Below are positions 8,315 to 18,421 of a stretch of 64,000 bases of DNA, one piece after another (position 1 is the stretch's first letter; each line of letters begins with the position of its first letter). Source of the stretch: Tomitella biformata AHU 1821 (lineage in GTDB: Bacteria; Actinomycetota; Actinomycetes; Mycobacteriales; Mycobacteriaceae); the NCBI RefSeq assembly GCF_000524475.1, contig NZ_BAVQ01000083.1:173838-237837 (forward strand), read 5' to 3'. The notes beneath the pieces were generated by a model. The model searched no databases and was not told the origin of the DNA. It saw nothing but the letters and a program-made list of their open reading frames with translations. A program made the position numbers and the translations under genes.

Positions 8315-9139
8315 ATGGCGAACTACACTGCCGCTGATGTGAAGCGTCTCCGCGAGCTCACCGGCTCCGGAATGATGGACTGCAAGAACGCGCTCGCCGA
8401 CAATGACGGCGACTTCGACAAGGCCGTCGAGTACCTGCGTATCAAGGGTGCCAAGGACGTCGGCAAGCGTGCAGAGCGCTCCACCGCCGAGGGCCTCGTG
8501 GCCTCGTCCGGCGGCGTGATCATCGAGATCAACTGCGAGACGGACTTCGTCGCGAAGAACGACCAGTTCCAGGACCTGGCGAACCGGATTGTGGCCGTGG
8601 CCGCAGCTGGCAAGCCGGCCGATGTCGAGGCGCTCAACGCACTCGAGCTCGATGGCTCCACCGTCGGCGAGACCGTGCAGGCGATGTCCGCGAAGATCGG
8701 CGAGAAGCTCGAGCTTCGCCGTGTCGCGGTCCTCGAAGGCAATGTCGCCACGTACATGCACAAGCGCAGCACCGACCTGCCCCCGGCAGTCGGCGTGCTC
8801 GTGGCGTACACCGGTGACGGCGACACCGCCGCGGAGGCCGCCAAGGCCGCCGCCATGCAGGTGGCTGCCATGAAGGCGCGCTACACCACGCGCGACGAGG
8901 TTCCCGAGGAGATCGTCGCCACCGAGCGTCGCATCGCCGAGGAGACCGCGCGCGAGGAGGGCAAGCCGGAGCAGGCGCTGCCGAAGATCATTGAGGGCCG
9001 TGTCAACGGTTTCTTCAAGGATGCGGTGCTGCTGGAGCAGGCGTCCGTCACGGACTCGAAGAAGACGGTCAAGGCCGTTCTCGACGCCGCCGGCGCGGCT
9101 GTCACGGGCTTCGTGCGGTTCGAGGTTGGCCAGGCCTAA
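8315..9139 (+). CDS. tsf: Elongation factor Ts
   Basis: Guanine nucleotide exchange factor for EF-Tu. The 274 residues begin [19 protein letters not shown], with the MDCKNAL UBA-like segment and the CETDFVAKN motif that contacts EF-Tu. The ATG at 8315 is preceded by AAAGGAAGG. It forms an operon with rpsB and is followed by a strong terminator-like hairpin. Confidence 0.98.
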   Translation: MANYTAADVKRLRELTGSGMMDCKNALADNDGDFDKAVEYLRIKGAKDVGKRAERSTAEGLVASSGGVIIEINCETDFVAKNDQFQDLANRIVAVAAAGKPADVEALNALELDGSTVGETVQAMSAKIGEKLELRRVAVLEGNVATYMHKRSTDLPPAVGVLVAYTGDGDTAAEAAKAAAMQVAAMKARYTTRDEVPEEIVATERRIAEETAREEGKPEQALPKIIEGRVNGFFKDAVLLEQASVTDSKKTVKAVLDAAGAAVTGFVRFEVGQA

Positions 9140-9171
9140 GGCCTGCGCTAGCGCAGTAAGGCAAGATAAGG

Positions 9172-9214
9172 CGGGACCGTCCTGGACTTGAGGGTCCATG
9201 GGCGGTCCCGTCCT
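9172..9214 (+). terminator. Terminator after tsf
   Basis: CGGGACCG (9172-9179) pairs with CGGTCCCG (9203-9210), with inner complementarity between TGGACTT and GGTCCA, followed by TCCTT. It separates rpsB-tsf from pyrH. Confidence 0.6.
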
Positions 9215-9294
9215 TGTAGGTGGAGGTGGCTGGTGCGCAGCCCAGAGCACATAGAAATCGCCGTGGAAGCCGGCGAACTGTCCGAAGGAGAGAG

Positions 9295-10023
9295 ATGGCG
9301 GATCTGACCGATAACCGGACGGGCTACCGACGAGTGCTGCTCAAGCTCGGTGGTGAGATGTTCGGCGGTGGCCAGGTCGGCCTGGACCCCGACGTTGTGC
9401 ACACCGTGGCCGCGCAGATCGCCGAGGTCGTCCGCGACGGCGCGCAGATGGCCGTCGTGATCGGCGGCGGCAACTTCTTCCGTGGTGCGGAGCTGCAGCA
9501 GCGTGGCCTCGAGCGCTCGCGCTCGGACTACATGGGCATGCTCGGCACTGTCATGAACTCCCTTGCGCTGCAAGACTTCCTGGAGAAGGAAGGGATCGAC
9601 ACGCGCGTGCAGACCGGCATCACGATGGGCCAGGTCGCCGAGCCGTACATCCCGCGTCGCGCGGAGCGCCATCTTGAGAAGGGCCGCGTCGTCATCTTCG
9701 GCGCTGGTATGGGCATGCCCTACTTCTCGACGGACACGACAGCCGCGCAGCGTGCGTTGGAGATCGGCGCCGAGGTCGTGCTGATGGCCAAGGGCGTCGA
9801 CGGCGTCTACACCGCAGATCCGCGGACGGACCCCACGGCGACGATGTTCGAGGAAATCACCCACGCCGAGGTCATCCGCCGCGGCCTCAAGGTGGCCGAT
9901 GCCACCGCGTTCAGCCTGTGCATGGACAACGAGATGCCGATGTTGGTTTTCAACCTCCTCACGCAGGGCAATATCGCACGCGCGGTGTCAGGTGAGAAGA
10001 TCGGTACGTTGGTCCGCACGTAA
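9295..10023 (+). CDS. pyrH: Uridylate kinase
   Basis: Bacterial UMP kinase (amino-acid kinase fold) making UDP from UMP and ATP; 242 residues. Motifs: [12 protein letters not shown] at the N-terminus, [10 protein letters not shown] for the phosphate loop, and ADPRTDPTA near the C-terminus. The ATG at 9295 follows GAAGGAGAG. An upstream in-frame extension to 9220 looks non-coding. It lies upstream of frr, as in nearly all Actinobacteria. Confidence 0.97.
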   Translation: MADLTDNRTGYRRVLLKLGGEMFGGGQVGLDPDVVHTVAAQIAEVVRDGAQMAVVIGGGNFFRGAELQQRGLERSRSDYMGMLGTVMNSLALQDFLEKEGIDTRVQTGITMGQVAEPYIPRRAERHLEKGRVVIFGAGMGMPYFSTDTTAAQRALEIGAEVVLMAKGVDGVYTADPRTDPTATMFEEITHAEVIRRGLKVADATAFSLCMDNEMPMLVFNLLTQGNIARAVSGEKIGTLVRT

Positions 10024-10079
10024 CCTGTGCAGCCCATGATCACCAGTTATGTGGAATTGACAACAATCGGAGGAATGTC

Positions 10080-10637
10080 GTGATCGACGAAGCTCTCTTC
10101 GAGGCCGAAGAGAAGATGGAGAAGGCGATCACGGTCGCCAAGGAAGACCTGGGCTCAATCCGCACCGGGCGTGCGAACCCGGGCATGTTCTCGCGCATCG
10201 TGATCGACTACTACGGGGCTACCACGCCGATCACCCAGATCGCGAGCATCAGTGTGCCCGAGCCGCGGATGGTCATCATCAAGCCGTACGAGGCCTCGAT
10301 GCTCGGCGCGATCGAGACCTCGATCCGAAACTCGGATCTGGGCTTCAACCCGTCGAACGACGGCGCGCTGATCCGCATCAGCGTCCCGCAGCTCACGGAG
10401 GACCGTCGTCGGGAGTTCGCGAAGCAGGCACGAGGCAAGGGCGAGGACGCGCGGGTCACTGTCCGCAACATCCGTCGCAAGTCGATGGAGGAGCTCAACC
10501 GCATCCAGAAGGATGGCGATGCGGGCGAGGACGAGGTCAACCGTGCGGAGAAGGAACTCGACAAGGTGACGGCGAAGTACGTGGCCATGGTCGACGAGAT
10601 CGTCAAGAACAAAGAGGCCGAGCTCCTCGAGGTCTAA
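10080..10637 (+). CDS. frr: Ribosome recycling factor
   Basis: Splits post-termination ribosomes together with EF-G. The 185 residues start with GTG at 10080 behind a GGAGG site and show the family pattern: [29 protein letters not shown] and the C-terminal helical hairpin with [15 protein letters not shown]. It is usually expressed with pyrH, 56 bases upstream. Confidence 0.97.
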   Translation: MIDEALFEAEEKMEKAITVAKEDLGSIRTGRANPGMFSRIVIDYYGATTPITQIASISVPEPRMVIIKPYEASMLGAIETSIRNSDLGFNPSNDGALIRISVPQLTEDRRREFAKQARGKGEDARVTVRNIRRKSMEELNRIQKDGDAGEDEVNRAEKELDKVTAKYVAMVDEIVKNKEAELLEV

Positions 10638-10702
10638 CCCCAGAGGCACCCGCACGATCAGTGGATAGGCGAGAAGAACCGTTGGCAAACTCAGGAGGCG
10701 CT

Positions 10703-11584
10703 GTGTCGGTGGGGGATGGGGCGGCGCAGCAGCCAGCCGAGAATGGACCAGCCGAGGCCAAGCAGTCGAAGGCCGGCCGGAACCTGCCGGCCGCGATCGC
10801 CGTCGGCGTGGGACTAGGCGCGCTGGTCATCTGCACGCTGCTGTTCGCCCCGAAGTTGTGGGTGGCGGTGGTCGCTGTCGCGGCGGCGATCGCCACCTAC
10901 GAGGTGACGCAGCGTCTGCGGGAGCACGGCATCGCGGTCCCGCTGATCCCCCTGCTCGTCGGCGGCCAGGCGATGGTCTGGCTGAGCTGGCCCTATGGGA
11001 TTCCAGGTATCCTCAACGCCTTCGGCGTCACGGTCCTGGTGCTGATGATCTGGCGGCTGCTCAACGGGGGCCTGGCGAACAAGCCGGAGAACTACACCCG
11101 GGACATGGCGGTGTCGATCTTCGTCGCCGCGTGGATCCCGCTGTTCGCGTCGTTCGCCACGCTCATGGTGATCCACGGCGAGAACGGCCCGGGCATGGTG
11201 TTCTGCCTGATGATCGGCATCGTGTGTTCCGACGTCGGCGGCTACATCGCCGGCGTGCTGTTCGGCAAGCACCCGATGGTGCCGGCGATCAGCCCCAAGA
11301 AGTCCTGGGAAGGCCTGGCCGGCTCGTTGCTGTTCGGCGTCGTCGGCGGCATCCTGACCGTCACGTTCATCCTGGACGAGTCCCCGTGGATCGGCGCGGT
11401 GCTCGGCGCCGCCCTGGTGCTCTCGGGAACGCTGGGGGACCTGGTCGAATCGCAGTTCAAGCGGGACCTTGGCATCAAGGACATGAGCGCGATGCTGCCG
11501 GGCCACGGCGGACTCATGGACAGGTTGGACTCGGCGCTGCCGTCTGCCGTGGTGACCTGGGTGATCCTGGGCGCACTGCTCTAG
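10703..11584 (+). CDS. cdsA: Phosphatidate cytidylyltransferase
   Basis: Integral membrane enzyme making CDP-diacylglycerol from phosphatidic acid and CTP, the branch point of phospholipid synthesis, including the precursor for phosphatidylinositol mannosides. About eight membrane helices follow a hydrophilic N-terminus. The Prosite-type signature SQFKRDLGIKDMSAMLPGHG, continuing GLMDRLD, is complete near the C-terminus. The GTG at 10703 has AGGAGG directly upstream; TTG at 10682 or GTG at 10661 would add 7 or 14 residues. It follows frr closely and is probably co-transcribed. Confidence 0.93.
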   Translation: MSVGDGAAQQPAENGPAEAKQSKAGRNLPAAIAVGVGLGALVICTLLFAPKLWVAVVAVAAAIATYEVTQRLREHGIAVPLIPLLVGGQAMVWLSWPYGIPGILNAFGVTVLVLMIWRLLNGGLANKPENYTRDMAVSIFVAAWIPLFASFATLMVIHGENGPGMVFCLMIGIVCSDVGGYIAGVLFGKHPMVPAISPKKSWEGLAGSLLFGVVGGILTVTFILDESPWIGAVLGAALVLSGTLGDLVESQFKRDLGIKDMSAMLPGHGGLMDRLDSALPSAVVTWVILGALL

Positions 11585-11591
11585 CCGGTTG

Positions 11592-11999
11592 CTAGCGCGG
11601 GAGCTTCTTCGCGGCCCGGCGCAACTGCAGGATGCGGGCCCCACCGATCAGCCCAGCCAACAGTGCGCCGATGATCGCTGCGAAGAGGATGGCGACGCCG
11701 ATCGGCAGGTTCCACTCCCACGCGAGGACGTTCAGACGCACCGAGTCCAGGTTCTGGATGATGAACACAAGCAGCAGGACCAGGATGATCGCGCCAACGA
11801 TCAGGCCTGTCCAGGCACGGCCAGTGCGTGTGGCGCGGACTCGGTCCCAGTCCCGCTTGCGGGTGGTGGCGGCCGACGTTGCTCCGGTCGGTGGCAGCGT
11901 TGGCGCCTCGCCCGCCGAGGGGTCTGCCGGCAGCGGGGGTTGGGGGAGTCCGGTGGCCTCGGACGGCAGGTCGGGATTCGGCTGATTCTCAGGGGTCAT
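11592..11999 (-). CDS. LapA-domain (DUF1049) membrane protein
   Basis: A 135-residue protein with a Pro-rich hydrophilic N-terminus of about 60 residues, a basic [14 protein letters not shown] stretch and two membrane helices ([20 protein letters not shown] and the [21 protein letters not shown] segment) separated by [16 protein letters not shown]. This is the lipopolysaccharide assembly protein A-like domain, widespread in Actinobacteria where its role is unknown. Its start and that of rlmN are divergent, 80 bases apart. Confidence 0.8.
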   Translation of the reverse strand: MTPENQPNPDLPSEATGLPQPPLPADPSAGEAPTLPPTGATSAATTRKRDWDRVRATRTGRAWTGLIVGAIILVLLLVFIIQNLDSVRLNVLAWEWNLPIGVAILFAAIIGALLAGLIGGARILQLRRAAKKLPR

Positions 12000-12079
12000 A
12001 CACCAATCCTGCCGTAAATCGGGCAATATCACAGCCCAACCGGGGCAGATCTCGGTGGGGATGGGACAATGGATCAATC

Positions 12080-13204
12080 ATGGCTGGATCTTCGCAGGTA
12101 ATTCCCGTTCCCCTTGTCTTCAACGCGCCCCGTCGCGGGCTGCCCCCACGGCACTTGGCCGACCTCGACGAAGAAGGGCGCAAGGCCGCAGTCAAAGAAC
12201 TGGGCCTGCCCGCCTTCCGCGCCGATCAGATCGCTCGCCAGTACTACGGCCGGTTGGTCGCCGACCCCGAGCTGATGACCGACCTGCCCGCAGCGGTCCG
12301 CGAGAAAATCGCCGAGTCGCTCTTCCCGAAGCTACTGACCACGGTCCGCGACATCTCCTGCGATGCGGGCACCACCCGCAAGTCGCTGTGGAAGGCCAAC
12401 GACGGCACGCTGCTCGAGAGCGTCCTCATGCGCTACCCGGACCGGGCGACCCTGTGCATCTCCAGCCAGGCTGGCTGCGGCATGGCGTGCCCCTTCTGCG
12501 CCACCGGTCAGGCGGGGCTCACCCGCAACCTGTCAACGGCGGAGATCGTCGACCAGGTGCGGTCCGCCGCAGCGGTGATGCGGGACGGCCAGATGGGGGA
12601 GCCCGGCCGGCTGTCCAACGTGGTCTTCATGGGCATGGGCGAGCCGCTCGCGAACTATAAGAGGGTGGTCGCGGCCGTGCGGCGCATCACCGAGCCGGCG
12701 CCGAATGGGCTGGGCCTGTCCCAGCGCAACGTCACCGTCTCGACGGTGGGCCTGGCCCCGGCGATCCGCAAGCTGGCCGACGAGGGGCTGTCGGTGACCC
12801 TGGCAGTGTCGCTGCACACCCCCGACGACGAGCTGCGCAACACCCTCGTCCCCGTCAACAACCGCTGGACCGTCGCGGAGGTCCTCGACGCCGCCCGCTA
12901 TTACGCTGACCAGACCGGCCGGCGTGTCTCCATCGAGTACGCGATGATCCGCGACGTCAACGATCAGCCGTGGCGCGCGGACCTGCTGGGCAAGAAGCTG
13001 CACAAGGCGCTTGGCTCGCGGGTGCATGTGAACCTGATCCCGCTCAACCCCACGCCGGGCAGCGAGTGGGATGCCTCGCCGAAGCCGGTCGAGCGTGAAT
13101 TCGTCAGGCGCGTGTTGGCTCAGGGCGTCTCGTGCACCGTCCGGGACACCCGCGGCCAGGAGATCGCCGCCGCCTGCGGGCAGCTGGCCGCCCAGGAGAG
13201 CTGA
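12080..13204 (+). CDS. rlmN: Dual-specificity 23S rRNA/tRNA adenine C2-methyltransferase RlmN
   Basis: Radical SAM enzyme that methylates A2503 of 23S rRNA and A37 of some tRNAs. The 374 residues contain [14 protein letters not shown] with the CxxxCxxC iron-sulfur motif, [13 protein letters not shown], and the catalytic C-terminal cysteine in [19 protein letters not shown]. The ATG at 12080 starts [14 protein letters not shown]; the longer frame upstream overlaps the LapA promoter and looks non-coding. It is convergent with the DUF2631 gene across two strong palindromes. Confidence 0.95.
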   Translation: MAGSSQVIPVPLVFNAPRRGLPPRHLADLDEEGRKAAVKELGLPAFRADQIARQYYGRLVADPELMTDLPAAVREKIAESLFPKLLTTVRDISCDAGTTRKSLWKANDGTLLESVLMRYPDRATLCISSQAGCGMACPFCATGQAGLTRNLSTAEIVDQVRSAAAVMRDGQMGEPGRLSNVVFMGMGEPLANYKRVVAAVRRITEPAPNGLGLSQRNVTVSTVGLAPAIRKLADEGLSVTLAVSLHTPDDELRNTLVPVNNRWTVAEVLDAARYYADQTGRRVSIEYAMIRDVNDQPWRADLLGKKLHKALGSRVHVNLIPLNPTPGSEWDASPKPVEREFVRRVLAQGVSCTVRDTRGQEIAAACGQLAAQES

Positions 13205-13217
13205 CCCCGTAGAACAG

Positions 13218-13281
13218 TTCGCCCCCGTAGTTTGTCCTTGCCCCCGCTGCAGCGGGGGCAAGGACAAACTACGGGGGCGAA
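13218..13281. repeat. Perfect 64-bp palindrome between convergent genes
   Basis: The 32 bases 13218-13249 are the exact reverse complement of 13250-13281, with no loop and no mismatch. Each arm contains CGCCCCCG at the outside, a TTTGTCCTTG core and CCCCCGCTG at the centre. An imperfect 64-base relative lies at 32308-32371. It sits 14 bases after the rlmN stop and probably acts as a bidirectional transcription terminator. Confidence 0.9.
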
Positions 13282-13318
13282 TCGCGTCGGGGCATGGGCC
13301 GCGGGCCGCATAAAGCAC

Positions 13319-13349
13319 AACGGCCGACTCGTAATCCGAGTCGGCCGTT
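13319..13349. terminator. Hairpin between rlmN and the DUF2631 gene
   Basis: AACGGCCGACTCG (13319-13331) pairs perfectly with CGAGTCGGCCGTT (13337-13349), leaving a five-base loop. It lies 22 bases before the stop of the DUF2631 gene on the other strand, so it can terminate transcription from both sides. Confidence 0.75.
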
Positions 13350-13370
13350 GCGCTGTGAAGCTCTAAGGCA

Positions 13371-13649
13371 CTAGCGGTGCCACTTATTGCGCGCGCGGTA
13401 CTCGTCGGCGCCGATGAAGAAGACGATCAGCGCGGCGAAGATACCGAGGTACCAGTCCTCGATGCGGCTCTCGTGGTTGCCGATCATCATCAGCAGCAGG
13501 AACGCGGCGAAGAACAGGCCGAGGACCTTGAAGGCCTTGTTGGCGTGTCCATGCCAACCCCAACCGACGGAGGGCTCATCTGCCGGATCAATGCCGGAGG
13601 CCTCGATGGCGTCTTCTAGGGACGGCTGCTGCAACTGCTTGCTGGCCAC
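13371..13649 (-). CDS. DUF2631 family membrane protein
   Basis: A 92-residue protein starting VASKQLQQPSLEDAIEASG with two membrane helices (AFKVLGLFFAAFLLLMMIG, then YLGIFAALIVFFIGADEY) and a short basic tail. This is the actinobacterial DUF2631 family found between rlmN and dxr. The GTG at 13649 has a GGAGG site; a longer frame to 13832 would overlap dxr. Function unknown. Confidence 0.85.
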   Translation of the reverse strand: MASKQLQQPSLEDAIEASGIDPADEPSVGWGWHGHANKAFKVLGLFFAAFLLLMMIGNHESRIEDWYLGIFAALIVFFIGADEYRARNKWHR

Positions 13650-13782
13650 GGTCGAACCTCCTGGGAAAAAGTCTGTTTCGCCAATCCTGTCATATTGCCG
13701 GGAGCAATACGACGATGGGTCGTAATCGGGGCCCTGTGCTCGCGGGTGGCTAGAACCGTACGAGGTCAGGAACAATGGCCCG

Positions 13783-14955
13783 GTGAGCATCACACGAGTT
13801 TTGCTGCTGGGCAGCACTGGTTCTATCGGCACTCAGGCGCTGGAGGTGATCGCCGCCAATCCCGACCGCTTCGAGGTGGTGGGCTTGGCCGCCGGTGGTC
13901 GCAACGTGGCCCTGCTGGCCGCGCAGGTCCAGGCGACCGGGGCTCGTGCGGTGGCGGTGGCGGACGAGGACGCGGCGGAGGCCCTCGCGGATCTGCTGGC
14001 CACCTCGGTGCCCGGGACCCGGCTGTGGAGCGGCCCCGACGCTGTCACCGAGTTGGTCCAGCAGACCGAGGCCGACGTCGTCCTGAACGCGCTGGTCGGC
14101 TCCCTGGGACTGCGCCCGACCCTTGCGGCGTTGGAGACGGGCGCGCGGTTGGCGCTGGCCAATAAGGAGTCGCTGATCGCGGGCGGGCCACTGGTGCTGG
14201 CCGCCGCGAAGCCCGGGCAGATTGTGCCGGTGGACTCCGAGCACTCGGCGATGGCGCAGTGTCTCCGGGGCGGGCGCGCCGAGGAGGTGTCCTCGTTGGT
14301 GCTGACCGCGTCGGGCGGGCCGTTCCGCGGCTGGACGGCCCAGGACCTGGAGGGCGTCACCCCGGCTCAGGCCGCGGCTCACCCGACGTGGTCGATGGGG
14401 GAGATGAACACGCTCAACTCCGCGAGCTTGGTGAACAAGGGCCTAGAGCTGATCGAGGCGCACCTGCTGTTCGGCGTGCCCTATGAGCAGATCGAGGTGA
14501 CGGTGCACCCGCAGTCCATCGTGCATTCGATGGTGACGTTCTTCGACGGCTCCACCATCGCGCAGGCCAGCCCGCCGGACATGCGGCTGCCGATCGCGCT
14601 GGCTCTGGGTTGGCCGGACCGGATCGCGGGCGCAGCGCCGGCGATCGACTTCACGACCGCCTCCACCTGGGATTTCGAGCCCCTCGACGACGCGGTCTTC
14701 CCAGCCGTCGACCTCGCCCGGCGCGCCGGCCTGGCGGGCGGCACGATGACCGCGGTCTACAACGCCGCGAACGAAGAGGCGGCCGCCGCGTTCCTGGCCG
14801 GGCGGATTCGTTTCCCGGCGATCGTGCGGATCATCGCCGAGTCGCTCACAGCTGGTGACCAATGGACCGCGGAACCCCGTACGGTGGACGAGGTTCTCGC
14901 CGCTGAGGACTGGGCGCGGGCACATGCGCGTGAACTTGTGAAGCTGGAGGGCTAA
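13783..14955 (+). CDS. dxr: 1-deoxy-D-xylulose-5-phosphate reductoisomerase
   Basis: Second step of the MEP isoprenoid pathway, converting DXP to MEP with NADPH. The 390 residues include the N-terminal NADPH loop [11 protein letters not shown] (residues 10-20), [27 protein letters not shown] for metal binding and the substrate loop around ASGGPFRGW. It lies directly before rip1 and close to ispG, another MEP gene, as in M. tuberculosis. Confidence 0.97.
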   Translation: MSITRVLLLGSTGSIGTQALEVIAANPDRFEVVGLAAGGRNVALLAAQVQATGARAVAVADEDAAEALADLLATSVPGTRLWSGPDAVTELVQQTEADVVLNALVGSLGLRPTLAALETGARLALANKESLIAGGPLVLAAAKPGQIVPVDSEHSAMAQCLRGGRAEEVSSLVLTASGGPFRGWTAQDLEGVTPAQAAAHPTWSMGEMNTLNSASLVNKGLELIEAHLLFGVPYEQIEVTVHPQSIVHSMVTFFDGSTIAQASPPDMRLPIALALGWPDRIAGAAPAIDFTTASTWDFEPLDDAVFPAVDLARRAGLAGGTMTAVYNAANEEAAAAFLAGRIRFPAIVRIIAESLTAGDQWTAEPRTVDEVLAAEDWARAHARELVKLEG

Positions 14956-14962
14956 TCCCGTA

Positions 14963-16180
14963 ATGGCATTTGCATTGGGCGTGGTGCTGTTCGCGCTAGG
15001 GATCGGCGTCTCGATCGCCCTGCATGAGTTCGGCCACCTGGCTGTCGCGAAGGCGTTCGGCATGAAGGTGCGCCGGTACTTCATCGGATTCGGCCCCAAG
15101 GTGTTCTCCTTCCAGCGCGGCGAGACTGAATACGGACTCAAAGCGATTCCCGCGGGCGGCTTCTGCGACATCGCCGGCATCACGGCGATGGACGAGCTGG
15201 AGCCCGACGAGGTTGACCGGGCGATGTACAAGCAGGCTTGGTGGAAGCGCGTCCTCGTGATGCTCGCCGGCGTGTTCATGAACTTCGTGATTGGCCTGGT
15301 GCTGATCTACTCGCTGGCCCTGGGCTGGGGATTGCCGAATCTGAACCAGGCCCCGCAGACCACGCTGGGCGACCTCAGCTGCGCGGCGACGAGCCAGAAT
15401 GCCGACGGCACGCTGGTGGACTGCTCCGGCACGGGTCCAGCGCAGGAGGCGGGGCTGCGCCCCGGGGACGAGGTGCTCGCCATCGGCGGCCAGGAGGTCG
15501 ACACCTGGAACGCCCTCGTGGCCCGCATTCAGAAATCCACCGGCACGGTGGACTTCACCATCAAGCGCGACGGCCAGAAGATGGATGTTCCGGTGACAGT
15601 CGCGACGGTGCAGCGCCTGGTCAAGGACACGAACACAGACACGGTGAGCGAGCAGACCGTCGGCGCGATCGGCGCGGGCTCGGTGCCGGCGGAGCCGCTG
15701 CGGCAGTACAACGGTTTCTCTGCGGTGCCCGGCTCGCTGGTGTTCACCGGCGACCTGGCCCGGCTGAGCTTCAGCGCGCTGCTGGACTTCCCGTCGCGCA
15801 TCCCCGCGGTGGTCCGCTCCATCGGCGGCGCCGAGCGCGGGCAGGACACGCCGATGAGCATCGTCGGCGCGAGTAGGCTGGGGGGCGACTTCGCGGAGAA
15901 CGACGCGTGGGCGAGCTTCATCTTGCTGTTGGCACAGCTGAACTTCTTCTTGGGCTTGATCAACCTGCTGCCGCTGCTGCCGTTCGACGGCGGGCACATC
16001 GCAGTGGTGATCTACGAGAAGATTAGGGACGCGCTGCGCAGACTGTTTGGCAAGAAGGCCGGCGCCCCGGTCGACTACGGGAAGTTGATGCCCGTGACTC
16101 TCGTGGTCGCGGTGCTGCTAGGTGCAGTTATGTTGTTGACAGTGACGGCCGACATCGTCAATCCGATCAAGATTTTCTGA
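14963..16180 (+). CDS. rip1: Site-2 (intramembrane) metalloprotease Rip1/RseP
   Basis: Zinc protease that cuts membrane substrates such as anti-sigma factors in their transmembrane helices. The 405 residues show HEFGH (21-25) in the first membrane helix, a PDZ domain in the middle ([17 protein letters not shown]), and the second zinc motif in [12 protein letters not shown] near the C-terminus. Only seven bases separate it from dxr, and 34 from ispG, so one operon is likely. In mycobacteria the orthologue Rv2869c controls several sigma factor pathways. Confidence 0.93.
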   Translation: MAFALGVVLFALGIGVSIALHEFGHLAVAKAFGMKVRRYFIGFGPKVFSFQRGETEYGLKAIPAGGFCDIAGITAMDELEPDEVDRAMYKQAWWKRVLVMLAGVFMNFVIGLVLIYSLALGWGLPNLNQAPQTTLGDLSCAATSQNADGTLVDCSGTGPAQEAGLRPGDEVLAIGGQEVDTWNALVARIQKSTGTVDFTIKRDGQKMDVPVTVATVQRLVKDTNTDTVSEQTVGAIGAGSVPAEPLRQYNGFSAVPGSLVFTGDLARLSFSALLDFPSRIPAVVRSIGGAERGQDTPMSIVGASRLGGDFAENDAWASFILLLAQLNFFLGLINLLPLLPFDGGHIAVVIYEKIRDALRRLFGKKAGAPVDYGKLMPVTLVVAVLLGAVMLLTVTADIVNPIKIF

Positions 16181-16214
16181 TGATCGCGATGACGGCCAGT
16201 CCTGCCTGGAGAGG

Positions 16215-17375
<1,161 letters not shown>

Positions 17376-17389
17376 GCGGGGCTAAGTGG

Positions 17390-17416
17390 GGCTGGTCGGG
17401 GTCGCCCTGACCAGCC
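17390..17416. terminator. Terminator-like hairpin after ispG
   Basis: GGCTGGTC (17390-17397) pairs with GACCAGCC (17409-17416) around an 11-base loop, 14 bases after the ispG stop. There is no following T-run. Confidence 0.5.
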
Positions 17417-17530
17417 GTGAATGGGCATCTCAAGGGCACCCGTCGCAGATTCGTGGCAATCTGGTGAAGGGCCCGCGGCGCATCGCCGATCTTGGGTCTG
17501 TGACCTGCGGACTCGAGGACCGGAGTTGAT

Positions 17531-18367
17531 GTGCTGAAGCTGCTTGGAGCCAGGCCTGTGGGCCCCTGGGAGCTGACCGCGGTGTTGCGTGGCCTCGACA
17601 CAGACCCCATCGCGACGTGCATGGTCGCCGCGCGCGTGCAGCGGCACGGGCTCAGCCCCACCGCCATCCGCGGCGAGCTGTGGAGCCGGGGCGCCGTCGG
17701 GCGGTCGCTGTGCTTCTCCGGCGGCAACCTCGTGCCCCTATGGGGCAAGCGCGAGGATCTGCACACTTTCGCGGACCGGGCCCTGCGGCATCCGCGGCGG
17801 TGCAGCGCCATTGTCGGGCGGACAGAGCTGGCGATCCCGCTGTGGGAGCAACTGGCCTCGGAGTGGGGACCACCTCGCGAGGTGCGTCCCGAACAGCCGC
17901 TGCTGGCGCTCAGCGGGCCGCCGCGCATCGAGCCCGATCTGCGGGTGCGCCAGGTGCGGGCCGCGGAGCTGGAACCGTATCTCGCCGCCGCCACCGCGAT
18001 GTTCATCGAGGAGGTGGGGGTGGACCCGCGCGCGCATGACGGCGGTGCGGCGTATCGCGACCGGATCAGAGGGATCATCGCCAGCGGGGCCGCGTGGGCG
18101 CGATTCGAGGACGGTGAAGTGGTGTTCAAAGCGGAGATCGGCGCGCAGTCGGACCAGGTCAGCCAGATCAACGGCGTGTGGGTGAGTCCCCAATTGCGCG
18201 GTGGCGGGCTGGGCACCGCGGGCACCGCCACGATCGCGCAGGCCATCCAGCGGGAGGGCCGCGTGCCGAGCCTGTATGTCAACGCCTATAACCACGCCGC
18301 GCGCAGATCCTACGAGAAGATCGGGTTCACGCAGGTGGCGACGTTCTCCACCATCCTGATCGACTAG
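17531..18367 (+). CDS. GNAT family acetyltransferase with N-terminal DUF4081 domain
   Basis: A 278-residue protein of the Rv2867c type. The N-terminal half (about 1-125) is a degenerate acyltransferase-like DUF4081 region. The C-terminal half is a GNAT domain with VWVSPQLRGGGLGTAGTATI as the acetyl-CoA loop and LYVNAYNHAARRSYEKIGF at the end. Substrate unknown. The GTG at 17531 starts VLKLLGARP. The same position between ispG and a penicillin-binding protein is kept in M. tuberculosis. Confidence 0.85.
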   Translation: MLKLLGARPVGPWELTAVLRGLDTDPIATCMVAARVQRHGLSPTAIRGELWSRGAVGRSLCFSGGNLVPLWGKREDLHTFADRALRHPRRCSAIVGRTELAIPLWEQLASEWGPPREVRPEQPLLALSGPPRIEPDLRVRQVRAAELEPYLAAATAMFIEEVGVDPRAHDGGAAYRDRIRGIIASGAAWARFEDGEVVFKAEIGAQSDQVSQINGVWVSPQLRGGGLGTAGTATIAQAIQREGRVPSLYVNAYNHAARRSYEKIGFTQVATFSTILID

Positions 18368-18421
18368 CCGGGCGGGTGGCCTCGGCGGCGCTGTCGGTGG
18401 CGCCACTTATCATGGCGCACG

